From assembly GCA_947451385.1 (NCBI GenBank), contig CANFYZ010000037.1:1-34370 (forward strand): 34,370 nucleotides of DNA, in the 5' to 3' direction. The notes beneath the pieces are model-generated. The model was not told the origin of the DNA. It saw nothing but the letters and a program-made list of their open reading frames with translations, and did not search any database. Of this stretch, positions 17,642 through 25,172 are shown piece by piece. A program made the translations under genes and the position numbers. Source of the stretch: Comamonadaceae bacterium (GTDB taxonomy: Bacteria > Pseudomonadota > Gammaproteobacteria > Burkholderiales > Burkholderiaceae_C). How positions within the stretch are numbered: position 1 is the stretch's first letter; each line of letters begins with the position of its first letter.

Positions 17642-18727
17642 ATGAGCCAGTTTGATCATTTCGTGGGCACCCGCCCTGTCACTGGGCAGCACGCTTTTGA
17701 TGTGGCTGCACTGCAAGCCTGGTTGACCCAGCACTTGCCCGGATTTGCCGGCCCCTTGAGCGTGGAATTGTTCAAAGGCGGTCAGTCCAATCCGACTTAC
17801 AAACTCATCACGCCCAGCCAGCAATATGTCATGCGAGCCAAGCCGGGCCCCGTGGCCAAGCTGCTGCCCTCGGCCCACGCCATCGAGCGCGAGTTCACGG
17901 TCATGAAAGGCCTGGCGGGCACGGACGTGCCTGTGCCGCAAATGCACGTGTTGTGCGAAGACGAATCCGTGATTGGCCGCGCCTTTTACGTCATGGAGTG
18001 CATGCAAGGCCGTGTGCTGTGGGACCAGTCACTGCCCGGCATGACCACCACCCAGCGCGGTGAAATCTATGACGAGATGAACCGGGTGATTGCGGCGCTG
18101 CATTCGGTCAACGTCGAAAAACAAGGCTTGGGTGCTTACGGCAAACCGGGCAACTACATCGAGCGACAAATCAGCCGCTGGAGCAAGCAGTACGTCGCCT
18201 CCATCACGCAGCAGATCCCTGAGATGGACCAGCTCATGGCCTGGTTGCCCGAGCACATTCCGGCCAGCGCCAAAGACACCGGTCTGGTCAGCGTGGTGCA
18301 CGGCGACTACCGCTTGGACAACCTGATGTTCCATGCCACCGAGCCGCGCGTGATTGCGGTGCTCGACTGGGAACTGTCCACACTGGGCCACCCCTTGGCC
18401 GACTTCAGCTACCACTGCATGGCCTGGCATATTTCACCAGGTTCATTCCGCGGCATTGGTGGGCTGGACCATGCCGGACTGGGTATTCCATCAGAAGCAG
18501 AATACATTCGCCGCTACTGCGAACGCACAGGATTCACCACGCCCGAGGCCTTGGCCAAGGACTGGAATTTTTACCTCGCCTACAACATGTTCCGCATCGC
18601 CGCCATTTTGCAAGGCATTGCCAAGCGCGTGGAAGACGGCACCGCTTCCAGCGACCAAGCCCGCACCTCCGGCGCCGGTGCCAAACCCATGGCCGAACTG
18701 GCCTGGCAATTTGCCAGCCGAGCCTGA
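17642..18727 (+). CDS. APH-family kinase, similar to the kinase half of ACAD11 and to LvaA
   Basis: The 361-residue protein has the aminoglycoside-phosphotransferase/choline-kinase fold. [12 protein letters not shown] (45-55) lies in the N-lobe, followed by [14 protein letters not shown] and [18 protein letters not shown]. The catalytic loop is [14 protein letters not shown] (219-231, Asp222, Asn227), and the metal-binding Asp242 is in [16 protein letters not shown]. These stretches resemble the N-terminal kinase part of animal ACAD10/ACAD11 and the 4-hydroxyvaleryl-CoA kinase LvaA. In those systems the kinase phosphorylates the 4-hydroxyl of 4-hydroxyacyl-CoA. An acyl-CoA dehydrogenase follows by 41 bp. 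An antibiotic-resistance role is very unlikely. Confidence 0.9.
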   Translation: MSQFDHFVGTRPVTGQHAFDVAALQAWLTQHLPGFAGPLSVELFKGGQSNPTYKLITPSQQYVMRAKPGPVAKLLPSAHAIEREFTVMKGLAGTDVPVPQMHVLCEDESVIGRAFYVMECMQGRVLWDQSLPGMTTTQRGEIYDEMNRVIAALHSVNVEKQGLGAYGKPGNYIERQISRWSKQYVASITQQIPEMDQLMAWLPEHIPASAKDTGLVSVVHGDYRLDNLMFHATEPRVIAVLDWELSTLGHPLADFSYHCMAWHISPGSFRGIGGLDHAGLGIPSEAEYIRRYCERTGFTTPEALAKDWNFYLAYNMFRIAAILQGIAKRVEDGTASSDQARTSGAGAKPMAELAWQFASRA

Positions 18728-18768
18728 CCCCTTTTTTTACCCCCCAGTTACTCAACAGGAGACACTCC

Positions 18769-20028
18769 ATGGACTTCGAATACACCCCCAAAATTAAAGA
18801 CATGCAGGCCCGTCTGCTGTCTTTTATGGACGAGCACATCTACCCCAATGAAGCGCGTTTCTTTGCTGAAATTGCAGAAAACCGTGCCAAAGGCAATGCC
18901 TGGGTGCCCACCCAAATTGTGGAAGAACTCAAGCCCAAGGCCCTGGCCGCGGGCCTGTGGAATTTGTTCTTGCCCAAATCCAGCCGTGCACCGCAAGGAC
19001 TGTCCAATTTGGAATACGCACCGATGTGCGAGATCATGGGCCGTGTGCCCTTTGCGGCCGAGGTGTTCAACTGCTCGGCACCCGACACCGGCAACATGGA
19101 GACGCTGGAGCGCTATGCCAGCGAAGCCATCAAAGACGAATGGCTGGAGCCCCTGTTGAAAGGCGAAATCCGCTCTGCTTTCTTGATGACCGAGCCCGAA
19201 GTTGCCTCCTCGGATGCCACCAATATCCAATGCGAAATTCGCCGTGATGGCGATGAGTACGTGATCAATGGTCGCAAATGGTGGTCGTCCGGTGCGGGTG
19301 ACCCACGTTGCGCTGTGTACATCGTGATGGGCAAAACCAATCCCGAAGCCGGTCGCCACGAACAACAATCCATGATTGTGGTGCCCGCCAACGCCAAAGG
19401 CATCACCGTGCTGCGCGCACTGAGCGTGTTTGGCTACGACGATGCACCGCACGGCCACATGGAAGTCTTGCTGGAGAACGTGCGCGTGCCAGTGGGCAAC
19501 TTGCTGCTCGGCGAAGGCCGTGGTTTTGAAATCGCCCAAGGCCGCTTAGGACCTGGCCGTATTCACCACTGCATGCGCAGCATCGGCATTGCCGAACGCG
19601 CGCTCGAGTTGATGTGCAAACGCCTGAACACCCGTGTGGCCTTTGGCCGCGAAGTGTCCAAACAAACCGTGTGGCAAGAGCGGGTCGCCGAGGCCCGTTG
19701 CATGATCGAGCAAGCCCGCTTGCTGACGCTCAAAGCCGCGCACATGATGGACACCGTAGGCAACAAAGTGGCCAAGGCGGAAATCGCCATGATCAAAATT
19801 GTGGCGCCCAATATGGCCTGCCAAATCATCGACTGGGCGATTCAGGCGCACGGCGGCGGTGGTGTGTCGCAAGACTTCCCACTGGCTTATGCTTACGCGC
19901 ACCAACGCACCTTGCGTCTGGCCGACGGACCTGACGAAGTGCACCGCAACTCGCTGGCCAAGTTGGAACTGGCCAAGCACTTGCTGATGCCCGGCGAAGT
20001 CCATATGCCTGTGACACGCGGCAGCTGA
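18769..20028 (+). CDS. Acyl-CoA dehydrogenase, similar to the dehydrogenase half of ACAD11 and to LvaC
   Basis: The 419-residue flavoprotein has acyl-CoA dehydrogenase motifs in order: [13 protein letters not shown] (101-113), [14 protein letters not shown] (140-153), [10 protein letters not shown] (170-179), [19 protein letters not shown] (249-267) and [12 protein letters not shown] (383-394). As I recall the animal enzyme, these are nearly identical to ACAD11. At the usual catalytic glutamate of the YEGT motif an aspartate is found (D386 in ADGP), as in that group. In ACAD11 and LvaC the reaction is thought to remove phosphate from 4-phosphoacyl-CoA to give an enoyl-CoA, rather than plain dehydrogenation. 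AGGAG lies 7 nt before the ATG. It is the last gene of the run. Confidence 0.92.
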   Translation: MDFEYTPKIKDMQARLLSFMDEHIYPNEARFFAEIAENRAKGNAWVPTQIVEELKPKALAAGLWNLFLPKSSRAPQGLSNLEYAPMCEIMGRVPFAAEVFNCSAPDTGNMETLERYASEAIKDEWLEPLLKGEIRSAFLMTEPEVASSDATNIQCEIRRDGDEYVINGRKWWSSGAGDPRCAVYIVMGKTNPEAGRHEQQSMIVVPANAKGITVLRALSVFGYDDAPHGHMEVLLENVRVPVGNLLLGEGRGFEIAQGRLGPGRIHHCMRSIGIAERALELMCKRLNTRVAFGREVSKQTVWQERVAEARCMIEQARLLTLKAAHMMDTVGNKVAKAEIAMIKIVAPNMACQIIDWAIQAHGGGGVSQDFPLAYAYAHQRTLRLADGPDEVHRNSLAKLELAKHLLMPGEVHMPVTRGS

Positions 20029-20079
20029 TCGCTGAGCAAAAAAATGGGGCCCAGCCCCGTGAACCCGCGATTCAGGCGT

Positions 20080-20085
20080 TACAAT
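20080..20085 (+). promoter_or_regulatory. Possible -10 element for tRNA-Pro
   Basis: TACAAT lies 10 bp before the 5' end of tRNA-Pro, a typical distance for a tRNA promoter -10 box. No clear TTGACA-like -35 is seen at the right spacing, so the call is weak. Confidence 0.35.
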
Positions 20086-20095
20086 ACTTTGATGT

Positions 20096-20172
20096 CGGAG
20101 CGTAGCGCAGCCTGGTAGCGCATCTGCTTTGGGAGCAGAGGGTCGCGAGTTCGAATCCCGCCGCTCCGACCA
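20096..20172 (+). tRNA. tRNA-Pro (anticodon TGG)
   Basis: This is a 77-base cloverleaf with acceptor stem CGGAGCG/CGCTCCG, D-arm GCGCAGCCTGGTAGCGC, anticodon loop TTTGGGA (anticodon TGG) and T-loop GAGTTCGAATC. The 3' ACCA is encoded. A terminator follows directly. Confidence 0.96.
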
Positions 20173-20182
20173 CCCCTTAAAA

Positions 20183-20207
20183 AAGCCCACTTGTTGGGCT
20201 TTTTTTC
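20183..20207 (+). terminator. Rho-independent terminator after tRNA-Pro
   Basis: The stem AAGCCCA / TGGGCTT with loop CTTGT (20190-20194) is followed by a run of T residues. It begins about 11 bp after the tRNA-Pro CCA end. Confidence 0.88.
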
Positions 20208-20236
20208 TTGGTTTTTTCAAGTAACCTCGCATCTGT

Positions 20237-20313
20237 CTGCCCGTAGCTCAACTGGATAGAGCAGTTGCCTTCTAAGCAACAGGTCGGGGGTTCGAGCCCC
20301 TCCGGGCAGGCCA
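20237..20313 (+). tRNA. tRNA-Arg (anticodon TCT)
   Basis: This is a 77-base cloverleaf with acceptor stem CTGCCCG/CGGGCAG, D-arm AGCTCAACTGGATAGAGC, anticodon stem TTGCC/AGCAA region with loop CTTCTAA (anticodon TCT), and T-arm GGGGGTTCGAGCCCC. The discriminator base is G and CCA is encoded. It lies between the tRNA-Pro terminator and the methyltransferase gene. Confidence 0.95.
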
Positions 20314-20360
20314 TTTCTCTCCCCCCTCTCCAGACCCCCTCTACCGCCACAGTTCCCTGC

Positions 20361-21287
20361 ATGCAAGCCCTGCTCAACGCCATTGCCACCTTGCAGGTGC
20401 CCATCGATGCGCAACGCGTATTTCATGGTCGCGGCGGCATGTATCCGGGCTGTGAACACTGGGTGTTGGATGCCTACCCGCCGGTCTGGGTGCTGACCAG
20501 TTTTCAAGCCGTGTCCGATGACGAACTGGCCACCATTGGCCAAGCCCTGGCCGAGCGCTGGGCGCAACTGTGTCCGGGAGAGCCACTGAATTGGGTTTTC
20601 CAAAGCAGGCATTCTGGAGAACCTGAAACGCGTTTGATGGCGGGCAGTGTGCCTGACCCCCACACCGTGACCGAGCAGGGCAGTCGTTACCGGGTGCATG
20701 TGCTGCGTGGTCAAAATCACGGTTTGTTTTTGGACATGGCCGAAGGCCGCCGCTGGGTTCGCGATTGGGCTCAAGCGCACCCCGGGCTCAAAGTGCTGAA
20801 CTTGTTTGCCTACACCTGCGCTTTTTCGGTGGTCGCCTTGCAAGGCGGTGCCAAACAGGTGGTGAATGTGGACATGAGCCACGGGGCCATGGCGATTGGC
20901 CAGCAAAACCATCAGCTCAACGAACTGAGCACCGGTGCCAGCTTTCTGGCACACGATATTTTCAAAACCTGGGGCAAGATCAGCCGCAGCGGACCTTATG
21001 ACCTGATCGTGGTCGACCCGCCCAGCTACCAAAAAGGCAGCTTTGTCGCGACCAAGGATTACGCCCGACTGATACGCCGCTTGCCCGAATTATTGAAACC
21101 CAGCGGATACGCCCTGCTCTGCCTGAACGCACCTGAATTGGGGCTCGCTTTTTTGCGAGACCACATGCAAATGCAAGCCCCCGAATTGAATTTTGTTCAG
21201 CGTCTGCCCAACCCTGAGGTGTTCGCGGATGTTTCGCCTGAACGCGCGCTCAAGGTGTTGCTGTACCAAGCCACGCCCTTGCCCTGA
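20361..21287 (+). CDS. Class I SAM-dependent methyltransferase (RlmI/RlmK-like)
   Basis: The 308-residue protein resembles the rRNA methyltransferase group of RlmI and the RlmK half of RlmKL. It has GLFLDMAEGRRWVR before the fold, SAM motif I LNLFAYTCAFSVVALQGGA, the acidic end of beta 2 VVNVDMSHGA, and motif IV DLIVVDPPSYQKGSF. The DPPSY form fits the 23S rRNA base methyltransferases of this group. The exact target base cannot be stated. The N-terminal PUA domain of RlmI is missing. The start at 20361 is 48 bp after tRNA-Arg. The frame is open into the tRNA, which only supports a start downstream of it. Confidence 0.88.
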   Translation: MQALLNAIATLQVPIDAQRVFHGRGGMYPGCEHWVLDAYPPVWVLTSFQAVSDDELATIGQALAERWAQLCPGEPLNWVFQSRHSGEPETRLMAGSVPDPHTVTEQGSRYRVHVLRGQNHGLFLDMAEGRRWVRDWAQAHPGLKVLNLFAYTCAFSVVALQGGAKQVVNVDMSHGAMAIGQQNHQLNELSTGASFLAHDIFKTWGKISRSGPYDLIVVDPPSYQKGSFVATKDYARLIRRLPELLKPSGYALLCLNAPELGLAFLRDHMQMQAPELNFVQRLPNPEVFADVSPERALKVLLYQATPLP

Positions 21288-21330
21288 ACGCCTGCGGCTC
21301 TGCGACTCTGCGGCTCACAGCCGCGCAAGG

Positions 21331-21552
21331 CTACGAAATCAACTGACGCATGTCATGGATCGCATCCAGCGCGCGTCGGGTGTTGGCCATGGCGCGCAGC
21401 AAGTTGTCATCGCTGGCGCGAACGTGATGCAAGGCATTCACCAAGGCGTTTTGCGCGAGGGCAAAGGCCCGGGATTGGGCCCTCGCGCTGTGAGGTGAGT
21501 GAAGGTCATACACATTGGAGTGGGTAGCGGATGTCCACATTGCCTTGGCCAT
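21331..21552 (-). CDS. Small protein of unknown function
   Basis: This 73-residue protein is not recognised. GAGGAG lies 7 nt before the ATG at 21552, good evidence that it is translated. Upstream in-frame ATGs run into AT-rich non-coding sequence. The C-terminal two thirds, from SRAFALAQNALVNALHH to DDNLLRAMANTRRALDAIHD, looks like two amphipathic helices and may form a helical hairpin. It is followed on this strand by a GC-rich inverted repeat (GCGGCT-CAC-AGCCGC, 21310-21324) without a T run. It lies 126 bp downstream of the serine hydrolase stop, with an AT-rich stretch (21580-21650) before it that could carry a promoter. Confidence 0.6.
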   Translation of the reverse strand: MAKAMWTSATHSNVYDLHSPHSARAQSRAFALAQNALVNALHHVRASDDNLLRAMANTRRALDAIHDMRQLIS

Positions 21553-21678
21553 GATGAAACTCCTCATTTTTGAATTCAACGGAATCATCATATTAATTAA
21601 ATACATATCAAACAAGTAGCAATATTGATAAATTGCTACCATTTGTATCCAAAACGTGTTCTCTGGTGACGGGGTCAC

Positions 21679-22887
21679 CTACAGGTTGGCAGCCAACAGG
21701 TCGTGCAACTGGCGTCTGAACGCATGGGGCGCATGTGCAGACCGCCCTGCGTAAACGCCGTTGGTCAGGCAAGACACCACACATTCCCGCTCAGGGTCCA
21801 CCCACAGCGTGGTACCGGTAAACCCGGTGTGACCGAAGGTGCGCGCGCTGAAAAGATCGCCCGCCGATGCGTTGTGCCAGGACTTGATGACAAAGCCCAG
21901 GCCCCGACGCTGGTCCTCGCTCGCGGCTTGCTCGCTGATGGCTTGCGCCGCCAGGTCGGGTGTCAGTCCCAAAACCTCGGGGGAAGCCAGCCAGGCTTGA
22001 CCGAACCGGGCCACGTCCATCGCTGTTGCGAACAAACCCGCATGCCCCGCGACACCGCCGAGAGCGCAGGCATTTTCGTCATGCACCTCGCCCCAAACGC
22101 GACGTTGCCGCCAACGCTGATCCCATTCGGTGGGAGCGGTTTGGGCCAGCGTGGCGCGGCCACTGTGCACCGGGTTAAAACCGGTGTGCCGCAATCCCAA
22201 AGGCTGCAGCACCTGTGTCTGAATGATTTGCGCCAGTGACTGGCCCGTTAAGACTTGCACCGCCTCCCCGAGCAGCATGAAACCGATGTCGCTGTACACC
22301 ACCCGCTTGCCCGGAGGGTTCATGAAGGGGTAGTGGTGGATCGCCGCCAAGGCTTGGGCCCACCGCGCCTGGGCCTGCAAAGGTTGATGCAATTCTGGGG
22401 CGAAGGGCACAGGGCCGGCCATGGCAAACACATCGCGCCATGCAGCCAGGCCCGAGGTGTGGGTCAGTAATTGCCGAAAAGTGACCTGCTTGGGATCGAC
22501 TGTCTGTCCCGCGAGTGCTGGCTCCAGCGCTTGCCGCTGCAGCGTGTGGGGATCTTGTCCCCCCTCGATCGGCCGGGGGCCGCTGTGCTCGAACTCAGGC
22601 AACACCGCATACAGCGGATCGTCCAAGCCCACCTGCCCCTGGCTGACACAGCGCAAAAACACCGTGGCGGTGAACAACTTGGTGATCGAGGCGATGTCAA
22701 ACAAGGTGTCGGTTGAAGCCACTTGCGATTCAGTCTCGCCCCAGGCCTGGTCCACCACCACCTGGCCGCGATGCAACACCGCCAAGGCGCAAGACGGAAA
22801 AGTCTGGCCTGCGTGTTGCGCCATCAACCCGTTCAAGTTCTGTAGCAGGGCTGGTGGACGGGATGGAGAAAAATCAGAGGAGGTCAT
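21679..22887 (-). CDS. Serine hydrolase of the class C beta-lactamase family
   Basis: The 402-residue protein has the nucleophile motif SITK (Ser67, Lys70), the tyrosine motif YSDIGF (Tyr198) and the third motif GHTGFTGT (His353). This is the pattern of the EstB/penicillin-binding-protein-like hydrolases, rather than a true AmpC, which would have YAN and KTG. No signal peptide is visible at the chosen start, so it may be cytoplasmic. The substrate may be an ester, a D-amino-acid peptide or a cell-wall fragment. It diverges from the Liv-type binding-protein gene across 132 bp. Confidence 0.88.
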   Translation of the reverse strand: MTSSDFSPSRPPALLQNLNGLMAQHAGQTFPSCALAVLHRGQVVVDQAWGETESQVASTDTLFDIASITKLFTATVFLRCVSQGQVGLDDPLYAVLPEFEHSGPRPIEGGQDPHTLQRQALEPALAGQTVDPKQVTFRQLLTHTSGLAAWRDVFAMAGPVPFAPELHQPLQAQARWAQALAAIHHYPFMNPPGKRVVYSDIGFMLLGEAVQVLTGQSLAQIIQTQVLQPLGLRHTGFNPVHSGRATLAQTAPTEWDQRWRQRRVWGEVHDENACALGGVAGHAGLFATAMDVARFGQAWLASPEVLGLTPDLAAQAISEQAASEDQRRGLGFVIKSWHNASAGDLFSARTFGHTGFTGTTLWVDPERECVVSCLTNGVYAGRSAHAPHAFRRQLHDLLAANL

Positions 22888-22950
22888 GCGCTTGCGTCTT
22901 CACAGGGTGTCACCTTACCACCACACTCCGGCCTGAAACTCCGCGCTTAT

Positions 22951-22966
22951 GGGTAATTTCCCTAGG
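22951..22966. promoter_or_regulatory. Candidate operator in the Liv/serine-hydrolase divergent region
   Basis: GGGTAATTTCCCTAGG is an imperfect dyad (GGG...CCC, then CCTAGG). It is about 44 bp upstream of the start site predicted from a CATAAT -10-like hexamer at 22989-22994. That is where an activator next to RNA polymerase often binds. The regulator is not known. Confidence 0.35.
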
Positions 22967-23019
22967 TCGAATACTTCAAAATATGCAACATAATGCATGT
23001 TCATCAAGGAGTCCTGAAC

Positions 23020-24216
23020 ATGAACCCAACCCCTTCTTCACGCCGTGCGGTCCTCAAAGGCGCTGCCTTGGCGGGTGCCGCTTCCTCGGGACTGCTGCTG
23101 CCCGAGTGGTCGCTGGCCCAAACCGGCAAAATCCGCGTCGGCCTCATGCTGCCCTACTCTGGCGCTTTTGCCCCCCTGGGCGTGGCGATTGAAAACGGCG
23201 TGCGCATGGCCATCCAAGAACAAGGTGGCAAATTGGGTGGACGCGAGATCGAGTGGTTCAAGGTGGACGACGAGTCCGATCCGTCCAAAGGTATTGAAAA
23301 CGCCAACAAATTGGTGCAGCGCGACAAGGTCGACGTGCTGATCGGCACTGTGCACTCGGGCGTGCAAATGGGTATCCAAAAAGTGGCGCGCGACTCTGGC
23401 GTGTTGACCTTGATCCCGAATGCCGGTGTGCATGCGGCCACGCGCGCCCTGTGTGCGCCCAATGTGTTCCGCACCAGTTTTTCCAACAGCCAGCCGACCT
23501 TGGCACTGGGTCAAGCCATGGTCAAACGCGGCCACAAAAAAGCGGTCTGGATCACCTGGAAATACGCCGCAGGCGATGAGGCCTTCGAAGGCTTCAAGGA
23601 GAGCTACACCCAAGCCGGTGGCACCATCGTCAAGGAGCTGGGCCTGCCCTTCCCGAACGTGGAGTTCCAAGCCCTGCTGACCGAAATCGCCGCACTCAAG
23701 CCCGACGCGGTGGCCTGCTTCTTTGCAGGTCCCTCGGGCGCGAAATTCATGAAAGATTTTGCCGCCGCCGGCCTGAAGGACAAGATCGCTTTGTACGGCT
23801 CGGGCTTTTTGACCGAAGGCGTGCTCGAAGCGGCAGGCCCCGCCGCTGACGGCGTGATGACCACCCTGCACTACAGCGATTCGCTGGACACGCCGCGCAA
23901 CAAAGCCTTCCGCCTGGCCTATGCCAAAACCTTCCGTGCGCAACCCGACGTGTACGCCGTGCAAGGCTATGACACCGGCTTGTTGCTGGCCCAAGGCATG
24001 AAAGCGGTGAACGGCGATGTGAACGCCAAACCCGCTTTGTACAAGGCCATGGAGTCGGCCGTGATTGACAGCCCACGTGGCAAATGGACCATGAGCAAAT
24101 CGCACAATCCGGTGCAAGACATCTATTTGCGCGTGGCCGAAAAAGGCGAGAACAAGGTCATCGGCGTGGCGGCCAAAGCCTTGGCCGATCCGGGCACCGG
24201 TTGCCGCATGGGCTGA
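23020..24216 (+). CDS. Liv-type ABC transporter substrate-binding protein
   Basis: The 398-residue protein starts with a twin-arginine-like signal, SRRAVLKGAALAGAASSG, ending near LAQTG. This suggests export of a folded protein by the Tat route, though Sec export is possible. The mature part is a periplasmic binding protein of the branched-chain amino acid (LivJ/K, Peripla_BP_6) type. IRVGLMLPYSGAFAPLG is at its start and GGREIEWFKVDDESDP in the first lobe. Ligands of this family range from leucine to aromatic acids and cannot be fixed here. AAGGAG lies 8 nt before the ATG at 23020. A terminator stands between this gene and the permease genes, so the binding protein is probably made in excess. 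Confidence 0.92.
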   Translation: MNPTPSSRRAVLKGAALAGAASSGLLLPEWSLAQTGKIRVGLMLPYSGAFAPLGVAIENGVRMAIQEQGGKLGGREIEWFKVDDESDPSKGIENANKLVQRDKVDVLIGTVHSGVQMGIQKVARDSGVLTLIPNAGVHAATRALCAPNVFRTSFSNSQPTLALGQAMVKRGHKKAVWITWKYAAGDEAFEGFKESYTQAGGTIVKELGLPFPNVEFQALLTEIAALKPDAVACFFAGPSGAKFMKDFAAAGLKDKIALYGSGFLTEGVLEAAGPAADGVMTTLHYSDSLDTPRNKAFRLAYAKTFRAQPDVYAVQGYDTGLLLAQGMKAVNGDVNAKPALYKAMESAVIDSPRGKWTMSKSHNPVQDIYLRVAEKGENKVIGVAAKALADPGTGCRMG

Positions 24217-24240
24217 TTCGTCAGCGACGTGCTGTTCAAA

Positions 24241-24265
24241 ATGGCGGAACCTTCCGCCATTTTTC
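24241..24265 (+). terminator. Terminator/attenuator between binding protein and permease genes
   Basis: The stem ATGGCGG / CCGCCAT (24241-24247, 24254-24260) with loop AACCTT is followed by TTTTT. It lies 24 bp after the binding-protein stop and 36 bp before the permease start. Partial read-through is expected. Confidence 0.85.
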
Positions 24266-24295
24266 TTGCCTCGGTGATGGGATTGAAGGTCTGCG

Positions 24296-25159
24296 ATGGA
24301 TGTGGTTAATTTTCTGATTCAGCTGCTCAACAGCGTGCAGTACGGCTTGCTGCTGTTCATGTTGGCGGCCGGTCTGACGCTGATCTTTGGCATCATGGGC
24401 GTGGTCAACTTGGCGCATGGCAGCTTTTACATGCTGGGTGCTTACCTGGCCTGGTCTCTGGCCAGCCTGACCGGCAGCTTCACCGCGGCCATTGTGCTGG
24501 GCACGGTTTTGTCGGTGTTGTTTGGTCTTTTGCTGGAATGGTTGCTGTTTCGGCATTTTTACCAACGCGATCATTTGGACCAGGTGCTACTGACCTTTGG
24601 CCTGATTTACATCTTTGAGGAAATGCGCTCCATCCTGTGGGGTGACGATGTGCATGGCGTGACCATTCCGGATGCACTCAGCGCCTCCATCCCCCTCACC
24701 GACACCTTGTCTTACCCGGTCTACCGCCTGTTCATGTCGGGCGTGTGCCTGGTGCTGGCGTTGGGCCTGTACCTGTTGATTTCCAAGACCCGTTTGGGCA
24801 TGAAAATCCGCGCTGGCGCTTTCAACCATGAAATGACCGAGGCCCTGGGCATCAACATCAAGCTGATTCATGCCGTGGTGTTTGCGCTGGGCGTGGGCTT
24901 GGCCACCATCGCCGGCATGGTGGCCGCGCCGATCTCTAGCGTCTACCCCAATATGGGCTCGCAAGTGCTGATCATGTGCTTTGTGGTGGTGGTGATCGGC
25001 GGCATCGGCTCGGTGCGCGGCGCTCTGATTGCCGCTTTGCTGGTCGGCCTGGTCGACACCTTTGGCAAGGTGCTGCTGCCGCAAGTCTCGGGCATGCTGG
25101 TGTATGTGCTGATGGCGGCGGTGCTGCTGTGGAAACCCGAAGGCTTGTTCAAGCAATGA
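24296..25159 (+). CDS. livH: Branched-chain amino acid-type ABC permease (LivH-like)
   Basis: The 287-residue inner-membrane protein has about eight hydrophobic segments. The LivH pattern is visible: YGLLLFMLAAGLTLIFGIMGVVNLAHGSFYMLGAYLAW at the N-terminus, RAGAFNHEMTEALGINI (the ATPase-contact loop), and VVVIGGIGSVRGALIAALLVG near the end. It pairs with the LivM-like permease that starts 13 bp later to form the membrane channel of the importer. Confidence 0.93.
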   Translation: MDVVNFLIQLLNSVQYGLLLFMLAAGLTLIFGIMGVVNLAHGSFYMLGAYLAWSLASLTGSFTAAIVLGTVLSVLFGLLLEWLLFRHFYQRDHLDQVLLTFGLIYIFEEMRSILWGDDVHGVTIPDALSASIPLTDTLSYPVYRLFMSGVCLVLALGLYLLISKTRLGMKIRAGAFNHEMTEALGINIKLIHAVVFALGVGLATIAGMVAAPISSVYPNMGSQVLIMCFVVVVIGGIGSVRGALIAALLVGLVDTFGKVLLPQVSGMLVYVLMAAVLLWKPEGLFKQ

Positions 25160-25172
25160 AACACGACACCCC

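Noticed and set aside
17642..18727. Aminoglycoside resistance gene
   Set aside because: The fold is shared, but the sequence follows the ACAD11/LvaA kinases and the gene sits in an acyl-CoA cluster.
20046..20058. GGGGC-CCA-GCCCC hairpin after the acyl-CoA dehydrogenase gene as a terminator
   Set aside because: The A run precedes the stem and no T run follows, so it does not fit termination of the plus-strand transcript.
21679..22887. Class C beta-lactamase giving resistance
   Set aside because: It has SxxK but YSD and HTG in place of YxN and KTG, and no visible signal peptide, so an esterase or peptidase role is more likely.
23038..24117. Minus-strand frame of 359 codons across the binding-protein gene
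   Set aside because: It is an antisense shadow of the Liv-type binding protein. No Shine-Dalgarno sequence or motif is present.
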